A stretch of DNA of 46,797 bases from Azoarcus sp. Aa7 (GCF_014822185.1 NZ_QVLR01000004.1:1-46797); one strand, 5' to 3'; shown: positions 1 to 9,208, counted from the first letter of the stretch. Numbers and translations are program-made. Notes: a model not told the origin generated them from the letters alone.

Positions 1-33
1 GGTGGTGAAGAGGGCTTCGATCTGGTTGCTCAT
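1..33 (-). CDS. Possible 5' end of a minus-strand gene, cut by the window edge
   Basis: An ATG on the minus strand at 33-31 opens a frame reading MSNQIEALFTT to the left edge without a stop. Eleven codons are too few to identify a family. The sequence upstream of this ATG shows no Shine-Dalgarno motif; it is pyrimidine rich. Position, codon choice and protein-like composition make a real start possible but unproven. Confidence 0.25.
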   Translation of the reverse strand, partial: MSNQIEALFTT

Positions 34-165
34 GGGCGGAGGAAGGTTCAGCTCAGCAGCGCGGGGTTGTACCACCGATCGTCATGTTTGTTGAGAAGTC
101 AATTTCCACGGGAAACGGCATAGAGCCTAATTTTGTCCCCATTATCATGACAAAAACCGGCATGG

Positions 166-243
166 AAAACCGGGGACACATGGAAAACCGGGGACAGACC
201 ACGGTTTCGTCAATGCAGGATCAAGAACCGGAAACCGTGGTCT
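166..243. repeat. REP-like repeats with a 13-bp perfect hairpin
   Basis: Two tandem partial copies (166-180 and 184-208) of a repeat with core AAAACCGGGGACAGACCACG are followed by an inverted copy. AGACCACGGTTTC at 196-208 pairs perfectly with GAAACCGTGGTCT at 231-243 across a 22-nt loop. The same core recurs at 1040-1065 and 2001-2026. It looks like a REP-type mobile palindrome family. The rest of 34-343 shows no convincing gene. Confidence 0.6.
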
Positions 244-343
244 TTCTCCATCTTTCCTACCCCGGCCGCACCGCGCCGGTTGCAGCCGTCTCGCATTCCT
301 TCGACGTTCGGCCTATTGATCCCAAGACTGATCGTTGGAGTCA

Positions 344-372
344 TTGACAACACCACCTCACGTTGTCACAAT
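344..372 (+). promoter_or_regulatory. Promoter of the TumE/TumA-type operon with overlapping inverted repeat
   Basis: TTGACA (344-349) and CACAAT (367-372) are separated by 17 bp. The inverted repeat TGACAAC (345-351) / GTTGTCA (362-368) spans the -35 and -10, as expected for an autorepressing antitoxin operator. The -10 ends only 7 nt before the ATG at 380, so a transcript from it would have almost no leader. The promoter and operator roles are inferred. Confidence 0.5.
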
Positions 373-379
373 CTCCAAC

Positions 380-676
380 ATGAAAGCCGTCCGGCTCATC
401 TCGACGCGCATCACGTACGCGGCATCGGCTTTCGCCGAACTCGTGTTGTGGCGGCTTCCCGAACCCATCGAGGGGTCGCCCCATGGCTTCAAGTACCGCC
501 TTGCCTACGTCGTCCGTGGCGAATGTGTTCTCCGTTACGACAACGAAGCGGGGAAAGGCGACCATCGGCATGTGGGCGAAACCGAGAGTCTCTATATTTT
601 CACGACCCCCGAGCAGTTGATTGCCGACTTCCAACGTGACATCGAGAGGTGGAACGATGAAAACCGTGACACTTGA
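380..676 (+). CDS. tumE: TumE-family (DUF6516-type) toxin
   Basis: This is a 98-residue protein. I chose the ATG at 380 because family members begin with a short basic N-terminus like MKAVRLI. The stretch KYRLAYVVRGECVLRYDN followed by EAGKGDHRH matches the conserved core of the TumE/DUF6516 toxin family, whose members are small and paired with a winged-helix antitoxin. The last 20 bp overlap the following gene, so the two are translationally coupled, with toxin first and antitoxin second. The target and biochemical activity are not evident from the sequence. Family assignment is from remembered motif similarity. Confidence 0.7.
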   Translation: MKAVRLISTRITYAASAFAELVLWRLPEPIEGSPHGFKYRLAYVVRGECVLRYDNEAGKGDHRHVGETESLYIFTTPEQLIADFQRDIERWNDENRDT

Positions 677-1004
677 CGTCCGCTCGCCGTCCGAGGCGAT
701 GGCGGACTTCGCGCAGGCCTGGAGGACGGGCGAACCGCAACGGTCTGCGCATATCAGCTTCGCCACGCCTGAACTGCTCTGGAAGGTGCTCACGGAGAAG
801 CGGTGGGAACTATTGAAGGCATTGTGTGGGGCCGGGCCGGTTTCCATCCGTGAGGCGGCCCGCCGCGTCGGCCGCGACGTGAAGGCCGTTCACGGTGACG
901 TGACCGCACTGCTCAACGCTGGCGTGCTCGACCGTACCGAAGACGGCCGGATCGTCTTTCCGTTTGAGGCCGTGAAGGTCGAGTTCCTGTTGCGGGCCGC
1001 CTAA
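657..1004 (+). CDS. tumA: Winged-helix antitoxin (TumA-type DNA-binding protein)
   Basis: This is a 115-residue protein starting at the ATG at 657, with GAGAGG at 644-649 as its ribosome binding site. The second half (about residues 50-105) reads as a winged helix-turn-helix: ELLKALCGAGPVSIREAARR, then VKAVHGDVTALLNAGVLDR, then a short wing. This is the layout of the HVO_A0114/MarR-like regulators that partner TumE toxins. It probably neutralises the upstream toxin and represses the shared promoter through the inverted repeat at 345-368. Its 3' end is duplicated at 2032-2095. Confidence 0.65.
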   Translation: MKTVTLDVRSPSEAMADFAQAWRTGEPQRSAHISFATPELLWKVLTEKRWELLKALCGAGPVSIREAARRVGRDVKAVHGDVTALLNAGVLDRTEDGRIVFPFEAVKVEFLLRAA

Positions 1005-1031
1005 CGGCCGCATGGGGTGCTCACAGCCGCC
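968..1031. repeat. Direct repeat copy 1 (3' end of tumA-like gene)
   Basis: These 64 bp, covering the last codons of the TumA-type gene and 27 bp beyond it, recur at 2032-2095 with 6 mismatches by hand alignment. The two copies flank the DUF1778/GNAT module. Confidence 0.8.
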
Positions 1032-1039
1032 GCAGCAAA

Positions 1040-1065
1040 AAAACCGGGGACAGATCACGGTTTTC
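1040..1065. repeat. REP-like palindrome, AAAACCG...CGGTTTT family
   Basis: This is a single copy of the family seen at 166-208 and 2001-2026. Its ends AAAACCG and CGGTTTT are mutually complementary around an 11-12 nt loop. Confidence 0.6.
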
Positions 1066-1102
1066 AATCCCGACTGGATGGACATGAACGCATCGGACGC
1101 GC

Positions 1103-1615
1103 TCACCGGTCGTCCCCCAACAGGTTCTTGAGATCCTTGAGCATCAGGAAGAGGTGATACGGGTCGGTGGGGCTGGGCGCGAATTCCCAGGACTCGTACC
1201 ACTGATGCGCCACATCGTCCTTGGCATGCACCAGCAGGCAACGGATACCCGCGATGTCGGCGGCGTGCGCCGTGCGCAGCAGGGCATCCTTGAGCAGGGC
1301 CTGGCCCAAGCCCTTGCGCTGATGCTCCTTGTCCACCGCGAGCCTCGCCAGGATCATCACGGGCACCGGGTGACGCGCCAGTCCCTTCATCACCCGTGAA
1401 GGCGCGGCATCCGGATCGACGCTGCCAACGGCAAGGCTGTAGAAGCCGACCACCACATCGCCGTGGCAGCAGACGTAGGTCTGGGCGCTGTTGGCCTTCT
1501 GGTTGACCAGCGCGTAGCGCTGCAGGAACTGGTTCAGCGCGGCCTGGCCGCAGTCGAAGGCGTCGACCCGATCCGTTGCCGCGAGCTTGCGAACGGGCGA
1601 GTAGCCGCCGCTCAA
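1103..1615 (-). CDS. GNAT acetyltransferase, TacT-type toxin
   Basis: This 170-residue protein has the GNAT fold pattern: a first strand with VGFYSLAVGSV, the acetyl-CoA binding segment ILARLAVDKEHQRKGLGQALL (about residues 88-108; pyrophosphate-binding HQRKGLG), and a C-terminal WYESWEFAP segment containing the conserved Tyr. It overlaps the upstream DUF1778 gene by 4 bp (ATGA). That arrangement is typical of TacA/TacT-type modules, in which the GNAT toxin acetylates aminoacyl-tRNA and blocks translation. Activity on tRNA is inferred from family and context. Confidence 0.8.
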   Translation of the reverse strand: MSGGYSPVRKLAATDRVDAFDCGQAALNQFLQRYALVNQKANSAQTYVCCHGDVVVGFYSLAVGSVDPDAAPSRVMKGLARHPVPVMILARLAVDKEHQRKGLGQALLKDALLRTAHAADIAGIRCLLVHAKDDVAHQWYESWEFAPSPTDPYHLFLMLKDLKNLLGDDR

Positions 1616-1890
1616 TCCAGCACTCCGGGTTCGCGCAGGAGCTTCTCCAAGCGCGGCTTATGCTGCACCGGGCGATCCAGCGCATCCTGGAATGCCTGCC
1701 ACTGCGCCTCGTCCAGCACGAACTGGCGACGATCCGCCAGCGTTTGCGCCGCCGCCGTCACGCCTGCGTCGAGCAGAAATTCGCTGACGTTCTTGTGGCA
1801 GGCGCGCGCCGCCTCCTGCAGCAACTGCTTGACCGGGCCGCTGGTGCGGACATCGATGCGTTCGGTTTTGGAAAGATTCAGGGTGCTCAT
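1612..1890 (-). CDS. DUF1778 antitoxin (TacA-type, ribbon-helix-helix)
   Basis: This is a 92-residue protein. The N-terminal part (RIDVRTSGPVKQLLQEAARA, then NVSEFLLDAGVTAA) is the ribbon-helix-helix of DUF1778 antitoxins. The C-terminal part (FVLDEAQWQAFQDALDRP) is the toxin-wrapping segment. GGAGGGGG lies 3-10 nt upstream of the ATG at 1890. It should bind DNA as a dimer, repress the promoter at 1921-1949, and neutralise the GNAT protein encoded immediately downstream. Confidence 0.85.
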   Translation of the reverse strand: MSTLNLSKTERIDVRTSGPVKQLLQEAARACHKNVSEFLLDAGVTAAAQTLADRRQFVLDEAQWQAFQDALDRPVQHKPRLEKLLREPGVLD

Positions 1891-1920
1891 GGCGTCCCCC
1901 TCCGGACTCTTGACACCTTC

Positions 1921-1949
1921 ATTCTAGCGTCCGGACAATGTCCTGACAA
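1921..1949 (-). promoter_or_regulatory. Promoter of the DUF1778/GNAT operon
   Basis: On the minus strand TTGTCA (1949-1944) and TAGAAT (1926-1921) are separated by exactly 17 bp. Related GTCCGGAC-like elements at 1901-1907, 1929-1936 and 1940-1947 could be operator half-sites for the ribbon-helix-helix antitoxin. The binding role is inferred. Confidence 0.6.
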
Positions 1950-2000
1950 GCCACCCATCCTCCGTTCTCAGTCGCGCCCTGGGACCAGTTGCCAACCGGA

Positions 2001-2026
2001 AAAACCGGGGACGGACCACGGTTTTC
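2001..2026. repeat. REP-like palindrome, third locus
   Basis: This matches the AAAACCG...CGGTTTT element at 1040-1065 with two differences in the core. Here it precedes the duplicated tumA end, whereas at 1040 it follows it. Confidence 0.6.
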
Positions 2027-2031
2027 TTTGG

Positions 2032-2095
2032 GGCCGTGAAGGTCGAGTTCCGGTTGCGGGCCGCATAACGGACGCATGTGGCGCTCACAGCCGGC
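2032..2095. repeat. Direct repeat copy 2 (remnant of a tumA-like 3' end)
   Basis: This copy preserves the last codons (AVKVEFRLRAA then stop) without any upstream gene body, so it is a fragment. It runs 11 bp into the 3' end of the minus-strand DCC-family gene. Confidence 0.8.
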
Positions 2096-2456
2096 GCTCC
2101 GCGCGCAGCCGCCGCAACACGCTCGCACGATACCAGCGCGACAGCAGCGTCCGCAGCCCCGGCAGGCCGATCAGCCAGGCCAGCGGACGCAGCCGCGGCA
2201 CGCGTGCCATCAGCAGGATGTACGCATCCAACTCGCGCCGCACGCGGCCTTCGCCATCGCGCACGTGCAGCTCGCGCAGCGCCGTATCGGGGTCTATGCC
2301 CAGCGCGCGCAACTCCGCGTCGCGCCCGGTGATATCCACCCAGCAGGTGTCCGCACCCGCCTCGCCCGCCAGCCGCTCGTACTGCGCACGGTCGCGCACG
2401 CAGCGCGGGCACGCGCCGTCGTAATAGACGGTGATCCGTTCTTCCCGCTCCGCCAT
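2085..2456 (-). CDS. DCC-family (DUF393) thiol-disulfide oxidoreductase-like protein
   Basis: This is a 123-residue protein. Near the N-terminus it has ITVYYDGACPRCV, the D-x-x-C-P-x-C signature of the DUF393/DCC family, a thioredoxin-like fold with a CxxC pair at about residues 16-19. RELDAYILLMARVPRLRPL and a C-terminal basic helix follow, as is usual for the family. I chose the ATG at 2456 because it puts the DCC motif directly after the start; longer readings upstream lack family character. It is divergent from the alpha/beta hydrolase gene. The substrate is unknown. Confidence 0.8.
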   Translation of the reverse strand: MAEREERITVYYDGACPRCVRDRAQYERLAGEAGADTCWVDITGRDAELRALGIDPDTALRELHVRDGEGRVRRELDAYILLMARVPRLRPLAWLIGLPGLRTLLSRWYRASVLRRLRAERRL

Positions 2457-2541
2457 CGGCTCGCTCCGTGACCTCCACGCAGGTTTGACCGCCCGTCCCC
2501 GCCCTTCGTGCCGGTGGCAATATCCGCTACAGTCCTCCGGC

Positions 2542-3210
2542 ATGAACCCTGCCGCCGAAACCGTCGTGCTCGTGCACGGCCTGTGGATGCACGGGCTCGT
2601 GTTCGGCCTCCTGCGCCGCCGCCTCGAGCGCAGCGGCTTCCTCACGCACGCGTGGTCATACCCCTCGGTGCGGCAGGGCCTCGCCGCCAATGCCGACGCC
2701 TTGTCGCGCTTCCTCGCCGACCTGCGCGCCGACCCCATCCACCTCGTCGGCCACAGCCTGGGCGGCATCGTCATCGCCAACGCGCTCGCCCGCCATCCCG
2801 ACCCGCGCGTACGTCGCTGCGTGCTGATGGGCCCGCCCTGGACCGCATCCCGTAGCGCGACCGGGCTGCAGCGCGTTCCCGGCATTTCCGCCCTCATCGG
2901 GCGTTCGATGCGCGACTGGCTTCCCGCCCCGCGGCCCGAACTGCCCGGCGTCGAGATCGGCGTCATCTCGGGCAACCGGCCGCTCGGGCTCGCCGGTGCG
3001 CTGGTCGGACTGCCGCGGCCCCACGACGGCATCGTGATGGTCGAGGAGACCCGCGTCGCCGGCACGCGCGACGCCGTCACGCTGCACGTGAGCCACATGG
3101 AAATGCTCCTGTCCGCACATTGCGCGGATCAGGTCGCGGCCTTCCTGCACACCGGCGCGTTCACCCATGATCGACCGGAAAGCGGCACCGCACGAGGCAT
3201 CCACCCCTGA
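2542..3210 (+). CDS. Alpha/beta hydrolase (lipase/PGAP1-like)
   Basis: This is a 222-residue protein. ETVVLVHGLWMHG near the N-terminus supplies the oxyanion-hole HG, GHSLGG at about residue 97 supplies the nucleophile serine, and the late HVSHMEML segment supplies a candidate catalytic histidine. The length and motifs fit small single-domain lipase/esterase-like alpha/beta hydrolases. I chose the ATG at 2542 because the first beta strand starts within 10 residues of it; the ribosome binding site is weak. Its location upstream of a phasin gene invites a lipid or polyester-related idea, but nothing in the sequence fixes the substrate. Confidence 0.8.
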   Translation: MNPAAETVVLVHGLWMHGLVFGLLRRRLERSGFLTHAWSYPSVRQGLAANADALSRFLADLRADPIHLVGHSLGGIVIANALARHPDPRVRRCVLMGPPWTASRSATGLQRVPGISALIGRSMRDWLPAPRPELPGVEIGVISGNRPLGLAGALVGLPRPHDGIVMVEETRVAGTRDAVTLHVSHMEMLLSAHCADQVAAFLHTGAFTHDRPESGTARGIHP

Positions 3211-3244
3211 TCCGGACACCCTGCCGGCCTTCGTTCGCGGTTTT

Positions 3245-3314
3245 TGCTGCACTGCACAAAATTCTTCTTGACGGGAGTTTTCAAGTCGCTACAATGGAAT
3301 TGTGCAATGCAACA
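3245..3314 (+). promoter_or_regulatory. Phasin promoter flanked by inverted TGC-rich boxes (possible PhaR operator)
   Basis: TTGACG (3268-3273) and TACAAT (3290-3295) are 16 bp apart. TGCTGCACTGCACAA at 3245-3259 and the inverse of 3300-3314 (TGTTGCATTGCACAA when read on the minus strand) match at 13 of 15 positions and flank the promoter symmetrically. Phasin promoters in PHA producers are repressed by PhaR through TGC-rich sites, so this is a candidate operator pair. Confidence 0.55.
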
Positions 3315-3374
3315 AAACCTGCCGGCAGCAGTGGGCCAGCAGACGATGACCCCGCCCCCACAGGAGAAACCACC

Positions 3375-3935
3375 ATGATCGCCACGACCGAAACCTTCGC
3401 CAGCGCCTCGAAGAACGCCTTCGCCGCCGTTGAAGCCTCCACCCGCAGCAGCTTCGACACCTTCGAGCGCCTCGCTGCACTGAATATCAACGCCAGCCGC
3501 AGCGCCCTCGAGGAAGGTATCGCCACCGTGCATGCGCTGCTGTCCGTGAAGACCCCGAACGAGCTGGCGAGCGTTTCCGCATCGCTGGCCCGCCCTGCGG
3601 CCGAGAAGACGCTGGCCTGGTTCCGCAGCAGCTACGAGATCATCGCCCAGGGAGTCGAGGAAGCCGCCGCCCCCTACGAAACCCAGTACGCGGAAGTAAA
3701 CAAGGCCATCGGCGTCGCGCTCGAAAAGGCCGCCAAGTCCGCCCCGGTCGGCTCCGAAACGGCCGTTGCCGCGGTGCAGTCGGCGATCGCCGCCGCCAAC
3801 TCGGCCTACGACACCGTGAACAAGGCGACCCGCAAGGTCATCCAATTCACCGAAGCCAACGTCGCGGCGACCGCCCGCGCCGCCGTCGATGCCGTGAGCG
3901 CACCGACCACAACCAAGGCCAAGAAGTCCGCCTGA
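3375..3935 (+). CDS. Phasin family protein (PHA granule-associated)
   Basis: This is a 186-residue protein. The ATG at 3375 is preceded by AGGAGA at 3362-3367. The sequence is Ala/Ser/Thr/Glu rich with long amphipathic helices. It contains the phasin_2-type pattern TFERLAALNINASRSALEEG followed by PNELASVSASLARPAAEKTLAW, and a Lys-rich C-terminus (TTKAKKSA). Phasins coat polyhydroxyalkanoate granules in the cytoplasm and control their number and size. No PHA synthase gene lies in the window. Confidence 0.9.
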   Translation: MIATTETFASASKNAFAAVEASTRSSFDTFERLAALNINASRSALEEGIATVHALLSVKTPNELASVSASLARPAAEKTLAWFRSSYEIIAQGVEEAAAPYETQYAEVNKAIGVALEKAAKSAPVGSETAVAAVQSAIAAANSAYDTVNKATRKVIQFTEANVAATARAAVDAVSAPTTTKAKKSA

Positions 3936-3990
3936 TCATCCGCGGGGCCCGAGCCCCGCCCGGCGGCCCCGATGCCGCCATTGCCGCCCC

Positions 3991-4018
3991 CTCCGGCGCC
4001 TTCGGGCGCCGGAGTCGT
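3991..4018 (+). terminator. Hairpin terminator after the phasin gene
   Basis: CTCCGGCGCC (3991-4000) and GGCGCCGGAG (4005-4014) form a perfect 10-bp stem closed by a TTCG tetraloop. A short T-containing tail (TCGTTT) follows. A second GC-rich hairpin lies at 3942-3959. Confidence 0.6.
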
Positions 4019-4070
4019 TTCCGGTTATCCTTGCGCGCCACCCCCAGCAGCTCGCAGCCCACTACAAAAA

Positions 4071-5426
4071 ATGCCGACCTCCCCCCGCGCGCCCGAACTC
4101 CTCGCCCCCGCCGGTTCGCTGCAGATGATGCGCACCGCCTTCGCCTACGGCGCCGACGCCGTCTATGCCGGACAGCCGCGCTACTCGCTGCGCGTGCGCA
4201 ACAACAGCTTCGACAAGCTCGACGCGCTCGCGACCGGCATCGGCGAGGCGCACGCCGGCGGCAAGGCCTTCTACCTCGTCAGCAACATCCTGCCGCACAA
4301 CACCAAGGTGCGCAGCTTCCTCGCCGACATGGAGCCGGTCGTCGCGCTGAAGCCCGACGCGCTGATCATGGCCGACCCCGGCCTCATCATGATGGTGCGC
4401 GAGCGCTGGCCCGAGGTCGAGGTGCATCTGTCGGTACAGGCCAACACGACGAACTACGCCGCGGTGCGCTTCTGGCAGTCGGTCGGCATCAAGCGCATCA
4501 TCCTGTCGCGCGAACTGTCGCTCGACGAGATCGAGGACATCCGCCAGGCCTGCCCGGACATGGAACTGGAAGTTTTCGTGCACGGCGCACTGTGCGTGGC
4601 CTACTCCGGCCGCTGCCTGCTGTCGGGCTACTTCAACCACCGCGACCCCAACCAGGGCACCTGCACGAACTCCTGCCGCTGGGACTACAAGGTGCATGAC
4701 GCGAACGAGGACGGCTCGGGCGACCTGCATGCCTGCGGCAAGGGCGCAGCGGACACGACCGGCACCGCGCTCGGCGGCGGTGCGCGCCACGAGTCCGCCT
4801 CGCGCGTCTACCTCCTCGAGGAAGGCACCCGCCCCGGCCAACTGATGCCGATCGAGGAGGACGAGCATGGCACCTACATCCTCAACTCCAGGGACCTGCG
4901 CGCGGTCGAGCACGTCGAGCGCCTCGTCGCGATCGGCGTCGATTCGCTGAAGATCGAAGGCCGCACCAAGAGCCCCTACTACGTCGCCCGCGCGAGCCAG
5001 GGCTACCGCCGCGCGATCGACGACGCGGCGGCCGGCCGGCCCTTCGACATGCGCCTGCTCGGCGAGCTCGAAGGCCTCGCGAACCGCGGCTACACCGACG
5101 GCTTCTACCAGCGCCACCACACCCCGGAGCACCAGAACTACCTGCGCGGCCACTCCGAGTCGGGGCGCAGCCTGTTCGTCGGCGAAGTACTGGGCGTCGA
5201 CGCCGCCAGCGGTCTCGCGGAAATCGAAGTGAAGAACGGTTTCGGCATCGGCGACCAACTCGAATTCGTGCAGCCGCAGGGCAACATCATCGCCCCCCTC
5301 GAACGCCTCGAAAGCCTCGACGGCGAAGCGCTCGCCCGCATCCCCGGTGCCGGCCGCCGCGTGCGCCTGCCGCTACCCGCGGGTGCGCAGGCCGACGCAC
5401 CGTGCTTCATCGCCCGCCTGCTCTGA
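4071..5426 (+). CDS. trhP: U32 family protein TrhP (YegQ), tRNA prephenate-dependent hydroxylation
   Basis: This is a 451-residue protein. PELLAPAGSLQMMRTAFAYG opens the U32 domain. VFVHGALCVAYSGRCLLSGY is the U32 signature, and further Cys residues follow in NQGTCTNSCRWDY, consistent with a bound iron-sulfur cluster. IEGRTKSPYYVARASQGYR and a C-terminal beta domain complete the YegQ layout. In Escherichia coli the TrhP (YegQ) protein takes part in 5-hydroxyuridine formation at tRNA position 34. A low-conservation loop rich in Gly, Ala and Asp (about residues 207-245) follows the cysteine motif and is somewhat long. The ATG at 4071 gives the standard N-terminus. Confidence 0.88.
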   Translation: MPTSPRAPELLAPAGSLQMMRTAFAYGADAVYAGQPRYSLRVRNNSFDKLDALATGIGEAHAGGKAFYLVSNILPHNTKVRSFLADMEPVVALKPDALIMADPGLIMMVRERWPEVEVHLSVQANTTNYAAVRFWQSVGIKRIILSRELSLDEIEDIRQACPDMELEVFVHGALCVAYSGRCLLSGYFNHRDPNQGTCTNSCRWDYKVHDANEDGSGDLHACGKGAADTTGTALGGGARHESASRVYLLEEGTRPGQLMPIEEDEHGTYILNSRDLRAVEHVERLVAIGVDSLKIEGRTKSPYYVARASQGYRRAIDDAAAGRPFDMRLLGELEGLANRGYTDGFYQRHHTPEHQNYLRGHSESGRSLFVGEVLGVDAASGLAEIEVKNGFGIGDQLEFVQPQGNIIAPLERLESLDGEALARIPGAGRRVRLPLPAGAQADAPCFIARLL

Positions 5427-5465
5427 CGGGCCCCGCGCGCGGCGCCTGGGCGTGTGCCACCGGGT

Positions 5466-7118
5466 CTAACCGCCGCGCGAGACCTTCTTCCTGCCGCCGG
5501 GCACGAACTTGCGGATGACGCGCAGGCGCGGCGCCCGCAGGCCCGCGCGCTCCTCCGCCCCTGACGATGCGTCGCCCGAACCGGTGCTCCCCGCCCGCTT
5601 CTCGCCGTACATCGCCGCATCCGCGTGCCGGATCAGCTCCTCCGGTTCGCTGCCGTGTTCGGGACACACGCTCACCCCCAGACTCGCGGTGAGCTGCAGC
5701 ACCAGTCCGTGGCGCAGTTCGACCGGCTGCGCCACGGCGGCAAGCAGCTTCGCCGCGACCGGCTCCGCGGCCGCCCGCTCCGTCACGCCGGGCAGGAGCA
5801 CGACGAATTCGTCGCCCGCAATGCGCGCGACCGTATCGGTCTCGCGCACGCTGCCGCGCATGCGCGCGGCGACCGTGCCCAGCACCGCGTCGCCGACATC
5901 GTGGCCGTAGCTGTCATTCACTTCCTTGAAGCGGTCGAGATCGACGAAGAACAGCGCAAACCCTTCGCCGGTACGCCGCCAGAGCGCGCTCGCCTGGCCG
6001 ACGCGGTCGTAGAACAGGCGCCGGTTGGGCAGCCCGGTCAGCGGGTCGTGCAGCGCACTGTGGGTCGCGCGCTCGAGGCGCTCGCGCTCGCGCGCAACCG
6101 CCGCACGGTGGCGGCGCAGGTACAGCACCAGCACGGCGAGCGTGGCGCCGGCGAAACCGATCGCCAGCAGCAGGGGCTCGCTGCGGATGTCCGACAGGCG
6201 CAGCTGGCGCGTCACCGTCAGCCGCACCGGCTGCGAGGTGCTGACATCCTCCACGTTCAGGGTGAACTTCGGCAGCAGGCGGCGCTCCAGCGCACTCGCC
6301 GGCTGCATTGCCAGCATCGCATAGAGCGGCGGATCGTGCGGCCCCGCCTCCCCAAGCATGCGCAGGACGTGGGCGGTACGCGCATTGCGGCGGCCCGGAA
6401 CCATCGAATCGGCCTTCACGACCAGCAGCGCGTAGCGCTGCCCGGCCCCCGCGGTCCGCAGCAGCGTGGGCGCCTTGTCGGTGCGCTTCATCACTACGTA
6501 GGCCAGGGGCCCCTCGATCAGCGCGAACGGCCGCGTGGACACGGCTCCCGGGCTCGCCTCGGCGCGCCGCAAGGCGTCGTGCAAGTGCGGCACCGAATCG
6601 AGATCGAGGCCGAGCACCGGCAGGGATTCGGGCGTTTGCGGCCACAGGAAGCTGACCGGGAAATAGGCCGCCTTCTCCGGCACATCCTGCCACCGCCTGC
6701 CGTCCTGATAGCTGAAGCTTCCGATCCGGGCGCCCGGGCCGACCCGCTCCGCGAGCGTGCGTTCGAAGTCGCCCCGCGCACGCGCCGGCACTTTTTCGAC
6801 CACCTCGAGCATGTAGATATGCGGATGTTCGCCCAGCAGGCGGCTCGCAAAACCAACCAGCTGCTCGTGCGTCGGCGCCCCGAGCACGTCGAGAAACGCG
6901 GCGAAACCCGACAGCAGGGCGTCGTTGGTACGCAGACGGTCGCGCAACAGCTCGATGTCCGCCTCGGCGTCCGCCTGGAACTCCGCACGAATGTCTTCCC
7001 AGGCCCCACGCAGCACCAGTGCAAACAACGACACGCTGAACAACATCCACGCAAGAAGCAGCACCGCGTATAGCGGATTGTCGCCTCTGCGCAGCTGCGG
7101 CCGTTCCTCGCTATCCAC
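5466..7118 (-). CDS. Membrane-bound CHASE-like sensor diguanylate cyclase (GGDEF)
   Basis: This is a 550-residue protein. A transmembrane helix at about 17-37 is followed by a periplasmic domain (about 40-310) resembling CHASE domains, with a second helix at about 316-335 and then a GGDEF domain (about 350-515). The active-site loop is AGDEF at 434-438, a tolerated variant. FVDLDRFKEVNDSYGHDVGD carries the metal and substrate residues. RETD at 425-428 lies 5 residues before the loop, so the inhibitory I-site is present. The start is GTG at 7118 behind AGGGGAGG; the nearby ATG is out of frame. It probably makes cyclic di-GMP in response to an unknown periplasmic ligand. Confidence 0.9.
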   Translation of the reverse strand: MDSEERPQLRRGDNPLYAVLLLAWMLFSVSLFALVLRGAWEDIRAEFQADAEADIELLRDRLRTNDALLSGFAAFLDVLGAPTHEQLVGFASRLLGEHPHIYMLEVVEKVPARARGDFERTLAERVGPGARIGSFSYQDGRRWQDVPEKAAYFPVSFLWPQTPESLPVLGLDLDSVPHLHDALRRAEASPGAVSTRPFALIEGPLAYVVMKRTDKAPTLLRTAGAGQRYALLVVKADSMVPGRRNARTAHVLRMLGEAGPHDPPLYAMLAMQPASALERRLLPKFTLNVEDVSTSQPVRLTVTRQLRLSDIRSEPLLLAIGFAGATLAVLVLYLRRHRAAVARERERLERATHSALHDPLTGLPNRRLFYDRVGQASALWRRTGEGFALFFVDLDRFKEVNDSYGHDVGDAVLGTVAARMRGSVRETDTVARIAGDEFVVLLPGVTERAAAEPVAAKLLAAVAQPVELRHGLVLQLTASLGVSVCPEHGSEPEELIRHADAAMYGEKRAGSTGSGDASSGAEERAGLRAPRLRVIRKFVPGGRKKVSRGG

Positions 7119-7223
7119 GCATCCTCCCCTACCGGCGGTCTCCCGATCGGTTACAGCGCCCGTTCACCCGCCTCCGGAAAAGGATCGGGTACCAGTAGGT
7201 GCACTCTATTCCTGTCGCGTTAT

Positions 7224-7237
7224 GCCGTACATACGGC
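7224..7237. promoter_or_regulatory. Palindrome in the gap between the cyclase and ABC-F genes
   Basis: GCCGTA (7224-7229) and TACGGC (7232-7237) form a perfect dyad with a 2-bp centre, about 105 bp upstream of the cyclase start. The site could be an operator. The rest of 7119-7421 is noncoding; TATAAT at 7380-7385 is a good -10 for the ABC-F gene, but I see no clear -35. Confidence 0.35.
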
Positions 7238-7421
7238 AAAAGTCGTATCTATCCGACTGATTTTGTATAGCATTTGCGCAAATTTTTCGTCCGCCGCATC
7301 CGGTCTCGCGGGCGTATCGGGCCTCCCCTCGAGACGCGGGCGGAGCGGATCCTCCGGCGCGGTCTGCCATCATCTGCGCTATAATGCAAAGCTTTGTTTT
7401 AACTGAAAATCAGGATTCGCC

Positions 7422-9047
<1,626 letters not shown>

Positions 9048-9093
9048 GCCCCGCGACCCGGCGAAAGCCGGGTCAAATTCCCCGAAGCATAGT

Positions 9094-9120
9094 CGATTCG
9101 AGTTTAAATCGAATCGTTTT
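9094..9120 (+). terminator. Rho-independent terminator after the ABC-F gene
   Basis: CGATTCGA (9094-9101) pairs with TCGAATCG (9109-9116) across a GTTTAAA loop and runs into TTTT. A GC-rich hairpin with a GAAA loop (9055-9074) sits directly after the stop codon. Confidence 0.6.
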
Positions 9121-9130
9121 GCATATTTAA

Positions 9131-9159
9131 TTGCACGCCGCCTAACCCGCGGGTATATT
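9131..9159 (+). promoter_or_regulatory. Promoter of the cytochrome gene
   Basis: TTGCAC (9131-9136) and TATATT (9154-9159) are separated by 17 bp, about 50 bp upstream of the chosen TTG start. Confidence 0.55.
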
Positions 9160-9208
9160 CGGCCGCTCGTATCCCCTCACGGGGAGCCTTTTTCATGGGC
9201 GGCTGGTC

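Noticed and set aside
2085-3098. A 337-residue minus-strand gene extending the DCC-family protein across the hydrolase gene
   Set aside because: Only the last 123 residues show family character. The rest is antisense to the alpha/beta hydrolase.
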